Shown one piece after another: positions 33,832 through 42,872 of a stretch of DNA of 64,000 nucleotides (positions within the stretch are counted from its first letter, which is position 1; each line of letters opens with the position of its first letter). The translations under genes and the position numbers were made by a program. This DNA comes from Pseudaquabacterium pictum (GTDB lineage: Bacteria > Pseudomonadota > Gammaproteobacteria > Burkholderiales > Burkholderiaceae_C). The notes under the pieces were generated by a model that ran no database searches, was not told the origin of the DNA, and saw only the letters and a list, made by a program, of their open reading frames with translations. Where the stretch lies: NCBI RefSeq assembly GCF_005403045.1, contig NZ_BJCL01000015.1, positions 1 to 64,000 of the forward strand. Direction: 5' to 3'.

Positions 33832-34617
33832 ATGAACGATCCCGCGCTGGCCCTGGCCGCCGCCGCCAGGCCCCTGCCGCGGGCTGGCGGCGTGATGCCG
33901 CGGGTGCTGGTGCTGGGCGGCGGCGGTGCGCTGGGTGCACGGGTGGTCGAGCGTTTGCTGGCCGGCCGCCGCTGCCAGGCGGTGGGCGTGTGGACGGTGC
34001 AGCCGCTGCGCACCGCCCTGCGCGGCTTGGAGCCGCTGGCCGAGACCGACTTCGCCCGCTTCCACCCCGACACCGCGGTGGTGGTGTTCGACCGCGCCCG
34101 CCATGCCAACGGCCGCGAGGCCGCCTTCGGCCACCCGCAGCCGGCCGACCTGCCGGCGCTGGCCATGCAGCTGCGCCAGGTGGGCGTGACATCGCTGGTG
34201 GTGGTGGTGCCGCATGCCCCCGGCCTGCTGCCGCAGGCGCTGAAGGCCGGCCTGGCGACGCTGGACGAAGGCGCGGTGGCCGCACTGGGCTTTGCGCACC
34301 TGGTCTTCATGCGCTCGGCCCAGGCAGGCGCTGCGGCGTCTGCCGCGGCAGGCCCCGCCCCCGCGCGCCTGGCCAGCTGGCTGATCGGGCAGCTGCACTG
34401 GATGGTGCCGCAGGGCGACCAGCCGGTGCGCAGCGACACCGTGGCCCGCGTGGCCGCGCGCCTGGCGGTGGCGCTGCCGCAGGCGGCGCCCGGCACCCGG
34501 GTGCTGCCGCCCGAGGTGCTGTGGGCCGCGGCCCAGCAGCCGCAGGCCGATGCCCTGGTCGACGACTGGCTGGCTGGCCGGCCGTTGAGCGCCGTCAACG
34601 CCCGCCGGCGCTGGTGA
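33832..34617 (+). CDS. Rossmann-fold NAD(P)-binding-type protein, unknown
   Basis: A 261-residue protein whose [20 protein letters not shown] (about 24-43) is a dinucleotide-binding beta-alpha-beta motif of the extended SDR/NmrA type. The later parts do not match a family I know. The ATG at 33832 directly abuts the palindromic element and has no ribosome site. An internal ATG at 33895 ([11 protein letters not shown]) would place the Rossmann motif at the usual N-terminus and may be the true start. It ends 55 bp before hemE. Confidence 0.68.
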   Translation: MNDPALALAAAARPLPRAGGVMPRVLVLGGGGALGARVVERLLAGRRCQAVGVWTVQPLRTALRGLEPLAETDFARFHPDTAVVVFDRARHANGREAAFGHPQPADLPALAMQLRQVGVTSLVVVVPHAPGLLPQALKAGLATLDEGAVAALGFAHLVFMRSAQAGAAASAAAGPAPARLASWLIGQLHWMVPQGDQPVRSDTVARVAARLAVALPQAAPGTRVLPPEVLWAAAQQPQADALVDDWLAGRPLSAVNARRRW

Positions 34618-34672
34618 ATGCCCGCATGCGGCAGGCACCGGGCCGGCCCGGTGCGCCGCCCATAATCCGGGG

Positions 34673-35776
34673 ATGAACGCACCGCTGCAAAACGACACCT
34701 TCCTGCGGGCCTGCCTGCGCCAGCCAACCACCCACACGCCGATCTGGCTGATGCGCCAGGCCGGCCGCTACCTGCCCGAGTACAAGGCCACGCGCGTGGC
34801 CGCCGGCAACAGCTTCATGGGCCTGGCCACCAACCCGCAGTACGCCACCGACGTGACGCTGCAGCCGCTGGACCGCTACCGCCTGGATGCGGCGATCCTG
34901 TTCTCCGACATCCTGACCGTGCCCGACGCCATGGGCCTGGGCCTGAGCTTCGGCGCCGGCGAGGGCCCGAAGTTCGCCCATCCGCTGCGCGACGAGGCCG
35001 ATGTGGCCAAGCTGGCCGTGCCCGACCTGGACAAGCTGCGCTATGTGTTCGACGCGGTGACCTCGATCCGCAAGGCGCTGAACGGCCGGGTGCCGCTGAT
35101 CGGCTTCTCGGGCAGCCCCTGGACGCTGGCCTGCTACATGGTCGAAGGCGGCGGGTCCGACGACTACCGCCTGGTCAAGACCATGCTGTATTCGCGGCCC
35201 GACCTGATGCACCGCATCCTGGCCATCAACGCCGACGCGGTGGCCGCCTACCTGAATGCCCAGATCGACGCCGGCGCCCAGGCGGTGATGGTGTTCGATT
35301 CCTGGGGCGGCGTGCTGGAGCACCGCGCCTTCCACCAGTTCAGCCTGGCCTACACCCAGCGGGTGCTGAACCAGCTCAAGCGCGAGCACAACGGCCAGCG
35401 CATCCCGGCCATCGTGTTCACCAAGGGCGGTGGACTGTGGCTGGAGCAGATCGCCGCCACCGGCGCCGATGTGGTCGGCCTGGACTGGACCACCGACCTG
35501 GGCCTGGCCCGCCGCCGCATCGACGACCTGGTGGCGCTGCAGGGCAACTTCGACCCGATGGCGCTGTTCGCCACGCCTGAGGCGGTGGCCGCCGAGGCGC
35601 GCGCCATCCTCGACAGCTTCGGCCCGCCGCAGCGTGCCGACGGCCGCTGGGGTGGCCACATCTTCAACCTGGGCCACGGCATCAACCAGCACACGCCGCT
35701 GGAGCATGTGCAGGCCCTGGTGGAGGCGGTGCACGCCCATTCGCCGACGCTGCGCCCGGCTGTGGGGAAAGTCTGA
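34673..35776 (+). CDS. hemE: uroporphyrinogen decarboxylase
   Basis: A 367-residue cytosolic enzyme of haem synthesis that removes four carboxyl groups from uroporphyrinogen III. It opens with [20 protein letters not shown], the substrate-binding Arg-rich motif. It also shows [19 protein letters not shown] and [16 protein letters not shown] and ends with [15 protein letters not shown]. Its length is normal. It is followed by a 349-bp non-coding gap. Confidence 0.97.
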   Translation: MNAPLQNDTFLRACLRQPTTHTPIWLMRQAGRYLPEYKATRVAAGNSFMGLATNPQYATDVTLQPLDRYRLDAAILFSDILTVPDAMGLGLSFGAGEGPKFAHPLRDEADVAKLAVPDLDKLRYVFDAVTSIRKALNGRVPLIGFSGSPWTLACYMVEGGGSDDYRLVKTMLYSRPDLMHRILAINADAVAAYLNAQIDAGAQAVMVFDSWGGVLEHRAFHQFSLAYTQRVLNQLKREHNGQRIPAIVFTKGGGLWLEQIAATGADVVGLDWTTDLGLARRRIDDLVALQGNFDPMALFATPEAVAAEARAILDSFGPPQRADGRWGGHIFNLGHGINQHTPLEHVQALVEAVHAHSPTLRPAVGKV

Positions 35777-36125
35777 CACCGGAACAAGTTGGGGGATGCA
35801 CGGATAGGGTGAGTGCACGCTCAGGGCTTGACTTATCCCCAAAACCGGGCGTGCGACAAGTTGCCGGTCAAAAATGTGCGGCGCAGCATCGAATCTGCTG
35901 GAGATTCGTGCTAAGTGATTGATCTGGAACGTATTTTCCAGCGTGCCGAAAACTTGGGCAATCCAGCGGGAGGCCCGGCATATCAAGCACTTAGCGCGGC
36001 CATCGGCAGCTTTCCCACAAAGTTATCCACAGAAGTGGGGGACAGCTGAAAAAGCCGTTTTCAATCATCAACTTAACGCTGGTTCTTGATGTGAAGACGA
36101 AAAAACCGCTGCCAATCAGCGGTTC
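35777..36125. promoter_or_regulatory. hemE-priA spacer with DnaA-box-like sites and a long inverted repeat
   Basis: This gap is visibly richer in A/T than its surroundings. It has a consensus DnaA box TTATCCACA (36023-36031), a near match TTATCCCCA (35833-35841) and TTTCCCACA (36011-36019) 3 bp before the consensus box. A 19-bp inverted repeat with three mismatches joins 35908-35926 and 35979-35997 (core GCTAAGTG / CACTTAGC). Smaller repeats are GAATC/GATTC (35891-35907) and TGAAAA/TTTTCA (36047-36063). It probably carries the priA promoter, and DnaA may bind here. Confidence 0.55.
36100..36124 (-). terminator. minus-strand terminator-like hairpin before priA
   Basis: AACCGCTG (36104-36111) pairs with CAGCGGTT (36117-36124). 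On the minus strand it is followed by six Ts (36105-36100). No minus-strand gene ends here; the only transcript it could stop would run antisense through priA. On the plus strand it touches the priA start codon and replaces a normal ribosome site. Confidence 0.55.
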
Positions 36126-38219
36126 ATGGCGTTGAGCGACCTGACGCTGTCGGTGGCGGTGGAGGCACCGCAGCACAGCGGCCTGGCCGGCGCCCTGCAC
36201 TACAGCAGCCCGCAGGACCTGCCGCCCGGCACGCTGCTGCGGGTGCCGCTGGGCAAGCGTGATCTGCTGGGCATCGTCTGGCATGGCAGCGCGTCGGATG
36301 GCACGCCGCCGGACGGCACGCAGCTGCGCCCGGTGGGCGCACTGCTGGACTGCCTGCCGCCGATGGCGCCGGCCTGGCTGGCCCTGGTGGACTTTGCCGC
36401 CAGCTACTACCAGCGCGGCGTCGGCGAGCTGGCGCTGGCGGTGCTGCCGCCCGAGCTGCGCAAGCTCGATCCGCCGGGCCTGGCCAAGCGGGTGGCGCGG
36501 CTGCTGAAGAAGCTGGATGCCACGCCCCTCCCGCCAACCGCGCCGGTGCAGCGGCCCCAGCTGGGGCCGGAACAGCAGGCGGCGCTGGCCGCGTTCCGCA
36601 CCGCGTTCGCCCAGGCCGGTGCCACGCCGCGGCCGGCACCGCTGCTGCTGCACGGCGTCACCGGCAGCGGCAAGACCGAGGTCTACCTGCATGCGGCCGA
36701 GGACGCGCTGGCCGCCGGCCGCCAGGCCCTGGTGCTGGTGCCCGAGATCAACCTCACGCCGCAGCTGGAGGCGCGCTTCGCCGCCCGCTTTCCGCAGCAC
36801 CGGCTGGTCAGCCTGCACAGCGGGCTGACGCCGGTGCAGCGCCTGCGCCACTGGCTGCTGGCCCACCTGGGCCGCGCCGACATCGTGCTGGGCACGCGCA
36901 TGGGCGTGTTCGCGCCGCTGCCGCGGCTGGGGCTGATCGTCGTCGACGAGGAGCATGACCCGTCCTACAAGCAGCAGGAGGGCGCACGCTACTCGGCGCG
37001 CGATCTGGCCGTCTACCGCGGCCACCTGGAGCGGGTGCCGGTGATTCTTGGATCGGCCACGCCGTCGCTGGAGACCTGGCAGCACGCGCTGCCCGGCCCG
37101 CGCCAGCGCTACCAGCGCCTGCCGCTGGCCGAGCGGGTGGGCGGCGGCGCACTGCCGCGGGTGCGGCTGTTCGACATGGGCGTGCTGCCGCGGACCAACG
37201 GCCAGAGCCCGGTGCTGGCGCCGATGGTGGTCGACAGCCTGCGCCAGCGCATCGCCGCCGGCGAGCAGAGCCTGGTGTTCCTGAACCGCCGCGGCTATGC
37301 GCCGGTGCTGCACTGCGCCGATTGCGGCTGGAAGAGCGGCTGCCCGCACTGCAGCGCCTGGCGGGTGTTCCACAAGGGCGAGCGCACGTTGCGCTGCCAC
37401 CACTGCGGCTTCACCGAGCGGGTGCCGCGGGCCTGCCCCGACTGCGGCAACCTCGACATCGCGCCCCTGGGCCGCGGCACCGAGAAGCTGGAGGAGCAGC
37501 TGGCCGAGCTGCTGCCCGGCGCCCGCATCGCCCGGCTGGATGCCGACACCGCCCGCGGCAAGGGCCAGCTGGAAGCCCGCCTGGCGGCGGTGCATGCCGG
37601 CGATGTGGACGTGCTGGTGGGCACGCAGATGGTGACCAAGGGCCATGACTTCCGCCGCATCACCCTGGTGGTGGCGGTGAACCCCGACAGCGCGCTGTTC
37701 GCCAGCGACTTCCGCGCGCCCGAGCGGCTGTTCGCCTTGCTGATGCAGGCCGCCGGCCGCGCCGGGCGGGATGCCGCCCAGGCCGGCGCCAGCGAGATGT
37801 GGGTGCAGACCTGGCACCCCCAGCACCCGCTGTACGCCGCGCTGAAGACGCATGACTTCGCCGCCTTCGCGGCCAGCCAGCTGGCCGAGCGCGAGGCCGC
37901 CGGCCTGCCGCCCTTCAGCCACCTGGCGCTGCTGCGTGCCGAATCACGGGATGTGGCGGTGGCCCAGGCCTGGCTGGAGGCGGCGGCCGCGTTGGCTGCC
38001 GGCCTGCCGGGCGGCGACGGCGTGACCGTCTACCCCCCGGTGCCGCCTGCGGTCAGCAAGGTGGCCGGCATCGAGCGGCTGCAGATGCTGGTGGAGGCGC
38101 CGTCACGCGCGCGGCTGCAGCAGCTGCTCGTCCACTGGATGCCGGCACTGCATGGCCTGCGCAGCCGCCACAAGGGGCTGGCGCGCTGGGCCATCGACGT
38201 GGACCCGCTGGCGATCTGA
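36126..38219 (+). CDS. priA: primosomal protein N', replication restart helicase
   Basis: A 697-residue 3'-5' helicase that reloads the replisome at stalled forks. It has an N-terminal DNA-binding domain (about 1-110), Walker A GVTGSGKT (177-184), the DEEH box in VVDEEHDPSYKQ, and the zinc-binding insert with four CxxC pairs (CADCGWKSGC, CPHC, CHHCGF, CPDCGN). The helicase C-terminal blocks are GTQMVTKGHDF and QAAGRAGR. The length is a little below the E. coli protein (732). No good ribosome site precedes the ATG. Confidence 0.96.
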   Translation: MALSDLTLSVAVEAPQHSGLAGALHYSSPQDLPPGTLLRVPLGKRDLLGIVWHGSASDGTPPDGTQLRPVGALLDCLPPMAPAWLALVDFAASYYQRGVGELALAVLPPELRKLDPPGLAKRVARLLKKLDATPLPPTAPVQRPQLGPEQQAALAAFRTAFAQAGATPRPAPLLLHGVTGSGKTEVYLHAAEDALAAGRQALVLVPEINLTPQLEARFAARFPQHRLVSLHSGLTPVQRLRHWLLAHLGRADIVLGTRMGVFAPLPRLGLIVVDEEHDPSYKQQEGARYSARDLAVYRGHLERVPVILGSATPSLETWQHALPGPRQRYQRLPLAERVGGGALPRVRLFDMGVLPRTNGQSPVLAPMVVDSLRQRIAAGEQSLVFLNRRGYAPVLHCADCGWKSGCPHCSAWRVFHKGERTLRCHHCGFTERVPRACPDCGNLDIAPLGRGTEKLEEQLAELLPGARIARLDADTARGKGQLEARLAAVHAGDVDVLVGTQMVTKGHDFRRITLVVAVNPDSALFASDFRAPERLFALLMQAAGRAGRDAAQAGASEMWVQTWHPQHPLYAALKTHDFAAFAASQLAEREAAGLPPFSHLALLRAESRDVAVAQAWLEAAAALAAGLPGGDGVTVYPPVPPAVSKVAGIERLQMLVEAPSRARLQQLLVHWMPALHGLRSRHKGLARWAIDVDPLAI

Positions 38220-38241
38220 ACGCCGGCGCGGTGGTGCGCGC

Positions 38242-38802
38242 TCAGCCGCGGCGGCGTGCCAACCAGCCCACCGTGGCCAGGCCGGCCAGCAGCAGGGCGG
38301 TGGTGGTGGGCTCGGGGATGGGCGCGGCATTGGTCAACGCCACCTGCACCGTCCAGCGGCTGCCGATCGGCAGGCCCTGGCTGGTGCGCAGCTTGTAACC
38401 CTCGGCCCAGGTGCTGCCGACCGGCAGGTTGGGCGACAGACTCACCGCCACCTGGTAGCGGCCCGGCGCCAGGTCGGTGATGACGATGCCCGCGTCCAGC
38501 GATCCCTGGGTCGGGTCGACCTGCCCGTAGGGGTTGTCGACGTCGTCGCCCAGGCTGAGCAGCCCGCCGGAGGCGATGTCGAAGACCGCGAGCAGCGGGT
38601 CGCCCTGGCCGCCGGCGAAGGAGGTGGTCCACAGCCGCAGGTCCGATGCGGTGTCGACATCCAGGTTGAAGCTGTGGACGTCGCTGCTGAAGGCGAACTG
38701 GCCGGTCTGGCTGAAGCGGGCCACATCGGCCTGGGCGGCCAGGCTGGCCAGGGCCAGGGTGGCCGCGGCGGCGGTGCGTGCGAAGGTGTGCAGGGCGTTC
38801 AT
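38242..38802 (-). CDS. PEP-CTERM sorting-domain protein
   Basis: A 186-residue secreted protein with an N-terminal signal peptide (MNALHTFARTAAAATLALAS then LAAQA) and a C-terminal exosortase signal: PEPTTTALLLAGLATVGWLA followed by RRRG. The middle (FSFNLDV-like strands and DDDVD-rich turns) resembles DVUA0089-type pre-peptidase folds. PEP-CTERM proteins are processed by exosortase, which is not in this window. The start at 38802 is set by the signal peptide. It is convergent with priA, and 25 bp downstream of the PhoD-type gene in the same direction. Confidence 0.88.
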   Translation of the reverse strand: MNALHTFARTAAAATLALASLAAQADVARFSQTGQFAFSSDVHSFNLDVDTASDLRLWTTSFAGGQGDPLLAVFDIASGGLLSLGDDVDNPYGQVDPTQGSLDAGIVITDLAPGRYQVAVSLSPNLPVGSTWAEGYKLRTSQGLPIGSRWTVQVALTNAAPIPEPTTTALLLAGLATVGWLARRRG

Positions 38803-38827
38803 GGTGGGTTCCGTTGGGCTGCCGTGC

Positions 38828-40486
38828 TCAGGGCGCCAGCAGCGGCGCGTTGGCGCGCGGGGTGGTCTGGGCCGACGGCACCAGCCGGTTGGTGCCGGCC
38901 TGCACCTCGAAGGCGGCGGCAAAGGTCTGCAGGTTGCTGAGGCTGGCCACGGTGTCGATGTGCCAGAACTCACCCACCACCCGCTGCGGCGTCACGTCCA
39001 GCAGCAGGTAGCCGCGCCTGTGCAGGTTGATGTACTTGAAGTGCGGGTTCTGGCTGCGCAGGAAGCCGGCCGTGCTGCCGCTGGTGTCGCTGTCGACTCC
39101 GGGCGAGGACACCGAGGTGCCGACGAACTCCACCGCCCGCGAGCCCTGGCCGGTGGCCGGGTTGTAGCCGCCGGTGGCGGTGTCGGGGTTGTTCGGGTCC
39201 TGGGTGAGGTCGGCCGCCCAGCTGCTGTGGATGTCGCCGGTCAGCACCACCATGTTGTCCACCGGCCGGCCGGTGCTGCTGCCCTTGAGCACGTCGTACA
39301 CCCGGTCGCGGGCGGGCTGGTAGCCGTCCCACTGGTCGCTGTTGAAGAACACGCCGCCGCCGGCGGCATTGGCCGCGCCGCGCAGCTTGACCTGCGCGAA
39401 CATCACGCCCTGGCCCAGGAACTTCCAGCGGGCCGGGGTCGTCTGCAGCCGGTTGAACAGCCAGGCCTCCTGCTCGGCACCCAGCAGCGTGCGGCTGGCA
39501 TCGGTGAAGGCACCGGTCTGCGCAAAGCCGCCGCCGGCCGGCAGCTGCTGCGAGCGGGCGCTCAGCCGCTGTTCCAGCATCAGCAGGTCGACCAGGTCGC
39601 CCAGCTGGAAGCGGCGGAAGTTCTTGCGCGGGTCGGCCTCCACCTGGCGGATCGGCATCCACTCGTAGTAGGCCTGCAGGCCGGCGGCCACGCGTTGCGG
39701 GTAGTCGCCCTCGGTGGCGCTCTGGTGGTTCTGGGCGCCGTCCTTCCAGGTGTCGTTGGTGATCTCGTGGTCGTCCCAGATGCAGACGAACGGGTGTTGC
39801 CGGTGCACCGCCTGCGAGTCGGCATCGCGCTTGTACTGGGCGTGGCGGGCGCGGTAGTCGGCCAGCGTCACCATCTCGGTGGGCGGCTCGGGGGTGCGCA
39901 GGCTGCCGTACTGGCCGGCGCCGTATTCGTAGAGGTAGTCGCCCAGGTGCAGCACCAGGTCCAGGTCGGCCCGCTCGGCCACGCGGGCATAGGCGTTGAA
40001 GTAGCCGTAGGCATGGTTGGAGCAGCTCAGCACCGCGATGCGCAGGCGGTCGACCGCGCCCACCGGCAGGGTGCGGGTGCGGCCCACCGGGCTGCTGGCG
40101 CCGCCGGCGGTGAAGCGGTAGTAGTAGGTGGTGGCCGGGCGCAGGCCGGCGGCATCGATCTTGACGGTGAAGTCGCGCGCCGCGCTGGTGGTGGTGGCGC
40201 CGCGCAGCACCACGTTGCGCAGGCCGGGGTCGGTGGCCACCACCCAGGTCACCGGCACCAGCGGCTTGACGCTGGCCACGGTGACGCGCGTCCACAGGAT
40301 CACCCGGTCGGCCAGCGGATCACCGCTGGCCACGCCGTGCTGGAAGACGGCCGATGCGGCGTCGGCTGACGTGGCCAGCAGCGGCGAGGCGGCGGCGATG
40401 CCCACGGTGGTGGCGCCGGAGCGCTTGAAGAACTCGCGCCGGTTGGTGCCGGTGCGGATGGGTGAAAGCTGGCTGGGGCGTCCCAT
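38828..40486 (-). CDS. phoD: PhoD-type alkaline phosphatase, Tat-exported
   Basis: A 552-residue phosphodiesterase/phosphatase. It has a twin-arginine signal (TNRREFFKRSG, Arg16-Arg17, then a hydrophobic stretch to about 45), an N-terminal fibronectin-like domain (FQHGVASGDPLADRVILWTR) and the metallophosphatase core. Core blocks are LRIAVLSCSNHAYGYFN, LHLGDYLYEYG, FVCIWDDHEITND and VLTGDIHSSWAADL. PhoD enzymes use Ca and Fe and release phosphate from esters in the periplasm. The frame continues upstream as a shadow, but the Tat motif fixes the start at 40486. Confidence 0.93.
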   Translation of the reverse strand: MGRPSQLSPIRTGTNRREFFKRSGATTVGIAAASPLLATSADAASAVFQHGVASGDPLADRVILWTRVTVASVKPLVPVTWVVATDPGLRNVVLRGATTTSAARDFTVKIDAAGLRPATTYYYRFTAGGASSPVGRTRTLPVGAVDRLRIAVLSCSNHAYGYFNAYARVAERADLDLVLHLGDYLYEYGAGQYGSLRTPEPPTEMVTLADYRARHAQYKRDADSQAVHRQHPFVCIWDDHEITNDTWKDGAQNHQSATEGDYPQRVAAGLQAYYEWMPIRQVEADPRKNFRRFQLGDLVDLLMLEQRLSARSQQLPAGGGFAQTGAFTDASRTLLGAEQEAWLFNRLQTTPARWKFLGQGVMFAQVKLRGAANAAGGGVFFNSDQWDGYQPARDRVYDVLKGSSTGRPVDNMVVLTGDIHSSWAADLTQDPNNPDTATGGYNPATGQGSRAVEFVGTSVSSPGVDSDTSGSTAGFLRSQNPHFKYINLHRRGYLLLDVTPQRVVGEFWHIDTVASLSNLQTFAAAFEVQAGTNRLVPSAQTTPRANAPLLAP

Positions 40487-40655
40487 GGCGTCGTCCTGTG
40501 TGGTGGTGCCGCGGCGGCTGCCGCGGCGGTGCCGGTGGATTCTGTGGACGTGCTGTGACACGCCGCCCGGCGCCCGCCCCGGGCCGAACGGCGCATGCCG
40601 CCGCAGGAGGGCGCTTGGTATCCTTCCGCCGCCACAACACCAGGAGGATCCGCCC

Positions 40656-41390
40656 ATGACCCACGCCCTGCACGGCCACGGCCTGCAACGCCGCCACCTG
40701 GCTGGCGCCGCCCTGCTGCTGTTGGCCGGTTGCGGCGGCGGCAACACCGAGAAGGACGAGGACGCCGTCGCGCCGTCGCTGGTGATCACCAGCGATGTGC
40801 CGGGCGATGCCACCGGCCCGTTCACCGTGCGCTTCACCTTCAGTGCTGCGGTCAGCAACTTCGCCGCCAACCGCATCCTGCTCACCAACGGTGCGCTGGG
40901 CGGCGCGGCGCTGGTCAAGCTGAGCGACACCGTCTACACCTTGCAGGTCACACCCACGGCCAACCGGCAGGACGTGCTGACGGTGGAGGTGCCGGCCGGC
41001 GCCTTCCGGGATGCCGGTGGCACCGCCTCCAGCCTGGTGGCCTACCGCTTCAGCCAGCGCATCGACACCGTGGTGGCCACCAACGAGCCGGTGCTCACCA
41101 TCACCAACAGCACCGCCGCCAACATCGCCACCGGGCCGGTGACCTTCACCTTCGACTTCAGCGTGGATGTGGGCGACAGCTTCGCGGCTGGCGACATCGA
41201 GCCGGACGCGGGCACGCTGGGCAGCTTCACCAAGGTGTCGGCCACGCGCTACACCGTGGTGCTCACGCTGCCGGCCGCCACCTCGGGCCTGATGACGCTG
41301 ACGGTGCGGGCCGGCGCCTTCCAGAGCGCCACCGGCGTGCCGAGCCAGCAGACCTACACCACGGCCATCCTGTTCGCCATCCCGGTCTGA
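40656..41390 (+). CDS. Ig-like-domain lipoprotein
   Basis: A 244-residue protein with a lipoprotein signal (LLLLAGC, Cys near residue 24) and two repeats of about 95 residues of the bacterial Ig-like type: SLVITSDVPGDATGPFTVRF and VLTITNSTAANIATGPVTFT start the two units, each ending with a Val/Ala-rich strand and GAF. Such domains mediate adhesion or act as spacers; no enzymatic motif is visible. AGGAGG lies 8 bases before the ATG. It is divergent from phoD across 169 bp and convergent with the porin gene. Confidence 0.85.
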   Translation: MTHALHGHGLQRRHLAGAALLLLAGCGGGNTEKDEDAVAPSLVITSDVPGDATGPFTVRFTFSAAVSNFAANRILLTNGALGGAALVKLSDTVYTLQVTPTANRQDVLTVEVPAGAFRDAGGTASSLVAYRFSQRIDTVVATNEPVLTITNSTAANIATGPVTFTFDFSVDVGDSFAAGDIEPDAGTLGSFTKVSATRYTVVLTLPAATSGLMTLTVRAGAFQSATGVPSQQTYTTAILFAIPV

Positions 41391-41407
41391 TCACACGCCG
41401 CGTCCGC

Positions 41408-41438
41408 GCCCCCCGGGGGGCTGGCCACCTGCGGTGGC
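41408..41438. terminator. paired palindromes between convergent genes
   Basis: The 14-bp palindrome GCCCCCCGGGGGGC (41408-41421) is followed by the stem GCCACC (41424-41429) and GGTGGC (41433-41438). They lie between the Ig-like lipoprotein and the convergent porin gene and could end both transcripts, but there is no T-run. Confidence 0.35.
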
Positions 41439-41453
41439 GGCGCGGAAACCTGG

Positions 41454-42680
41454 TCAGTGCGTCCACTGCAGGCGCATGGCCCAGCCCGACAAGGCGCCGG
41501 TTCCGCTGACCTGACCTTGGCTGACCACCGCCGAGAGCCGCCACTGGGCGTCGATGAACCAGTTCAGGCCCAGGCTCAGCAGATTGGCGTGCGCCAGCGG
41601 GCTGCCGGCATCCGATGCGGTGGCCCGCAGGTGATCGGCGCGCAGCACCAGTTCCACGGTGCTGACGGCCGCACCGGACGGCCCGCGGTAGCGGCCCTGG
41701 TTCGCGTCCCAGCCGCGCGGGCTGCCGTGCAGCGTGCGTGCGGCGGTGGCGGTCCAGCCACTGGCCTGCCGGGTCCATGACAGGCTGGCCGCAGCAGCGT
41801 CCTGTCGGCGGTACAAGCCTTCCATCGCCAGCCACCAGCGGCCGGCGGACAGGCTGGCCTCCAGGCCCGCCGCCTGGTCATCGCCGGGCTTGGCGTCCCT
41901 GGGCCATGCGGGGAGCAGGGTGATCCGTTGGCCGCTGTCGAGCGCCGAGGCAGCGCGTTGCCCCAGCCGGCTTCGCAGGCGTCCTGTGTCGGCATCGCTG
42001 CGCTGCCATGCCCAGGACGCCCCCAGGTGCAGGCCCGCGGGCAGCCAACCCGGCACCGCGTGCGGCTGCAGGGCATCGCCGTTGTGCCGCCACACGATCC
42101 GCGCCACCAGGGCCTGTCGGTCCGGACGGCGGTAGGCCCCCGCGCTGGCATGCCAATCCGGGGCGGCGGCGTCCATGCGCAACGCCACAGTCCTGCGTGT
42201 GTCATCCAGGTCAGGCGCCAGATCCCACAAGGGCGAGCGTTCGGGCAGGTGGCCCCAACTGCTGCTGATGGTGCTGTCCAGGCCGAAGTCCGGCGCCACG
42301 CGGCCCAGCCGCACACCCACCGGCCCGCCGCTGGGCTGCCACTGAAGCCAGGCGGCCTCCACGCTGGAGGTGCCGCCACTGCCGGCCTGCCACGACCAGG
42401 CGGCGCGCCAGCCGGGCGCCGGCCGCCAGCGGATGTCCCAGGTCGCGCGGCGCAGCCAGTGGCCGGCATGGCGCCGACCGTCGCGGCTGAGCGCGCCGCC
42501 GATGCCGCCGCTGTCGAGCTGCAGGCGCCATCCCATCTGGACAGACCGGGTGGCCGCGGCGTCGGTGTCGCCATGCGCGGGCTCGGCGGCCGCCAGTCCG
42601 GCGGCGGCAGCCAGCAGCAGGGCCGGCAGCGTGCGGCGCCACCGGCGGACCGGAGGCAGGGGGCGGCGGCTGTGGTGCAT
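41454..42680 (-). CDS. outer-membrane porin-like protein (OprO/OprP-like)
   Basis: A 408-residue protein with a signal peptide (TLPALLLAAAAGLAAAEPAHG, cleaved near 37). It has alternating amphipathic strands throughout and ends in an aromatic beta-strand (WAMRLQWTH), as outer-membrane barrels do. The blocks AWLQWQPSGGPVGVRLGRVA and PDFGLDSTISSSWGHLPER resemble the LGQFKPPFSLE-type region of the phosphate-selective porins O and P. The match is distant, so a phosphate role is inference from this and the neighbours. It is divergent from the DUF4956/VTC operon. Confidence 0.68.
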   Translation of the reverse strand: MHHSRRPLPPVRRWRRTLPALLLAAAAGLAAAEPAHGDTDAAATRSVQMGWRLQLDSGGIGGALSRDGRRHAGHWLRRATWDIRWRPAPGWRAAWSWQAGSGGTSSVEAAWLQWQPSGGPVGVRLGRVAPDFGLDSTISSSWGHLPERSPLWDLAPDLDDTRRTVALRMDAAAPDWHASAGAYRRPDRQALVARIVWRHNGDALQPHAVPGWLPAGLHLGASWAWQRSDADTGRLRSRLGQRAASALDSGQRITLLPAWPRDAKPGDDQAAGLEASLSAGRWWLAMEGLYRRQDAAAASLSWTRQASGWTATAARTLHGSPRGWDANQGRYRGPSGAAVSTVELVLRADHLRATASDAGSPLAHANLLSLGLNWFIDAQWRLSAVVSQGQVSGTGALSGWAMRLQWTH

Positions 42681-42872
42681 ACACCGGACAGAGCGCGCCA
42701 GACCGGTGTGCGTACATCGGCATCCAGGCCACTTCCGGCCTGTCATGACGATTTGTGACAGTTCCGTGTATTTGCCGGGCCCTGCCGCCGTCCGTGTGAC
42801 AAGTGCGTGACCGTTGCGCGGCCCTTCCGGCCGGCAGGTTCAGCCCCCCACCAGAACGCCAGGACGACACCC
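42681..42872. promoter_or_regulatory. divergent spacer with PhoB-box-like repeats
   Basis: On the minus strand 42813-42796 reads CGGTCACGCACTTGTCAC. Aligned to the Pho box (CTGTCAY-AWAW-CTGTCAY), its two 7-mers match 6/7 each at the right 11-bp spacing, though the spacer GCAC does not fit AWAW. A second site has CTGTCAC (minus strand, 42761-42755) followed by a shifted 5/7 copy TCGTCAT. The same stretch shows an inverted repeat CTGTCA/TGACAG (42740-42745, 42756-42761). Both lie between the porin-like gene and the DUF4956/VTC operon. Confidence 0.45.

Noticed and set aside
35777-36125. Chromosomal origin (oriC) as a firm call
   Set aside because: Only one perfect DnaA box is present, dnaA, dnaN and gidA are not in the window, and GC skew cannot be computed here. 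Kept only as a finding.
40487-40655. Pho box upstream of phoD
   Set aside because: Only one half site, GTGTCAC (minus strand 40561-40555), is close to consensus; the second half matches 4 of 7. This is too weak to list as a feature.
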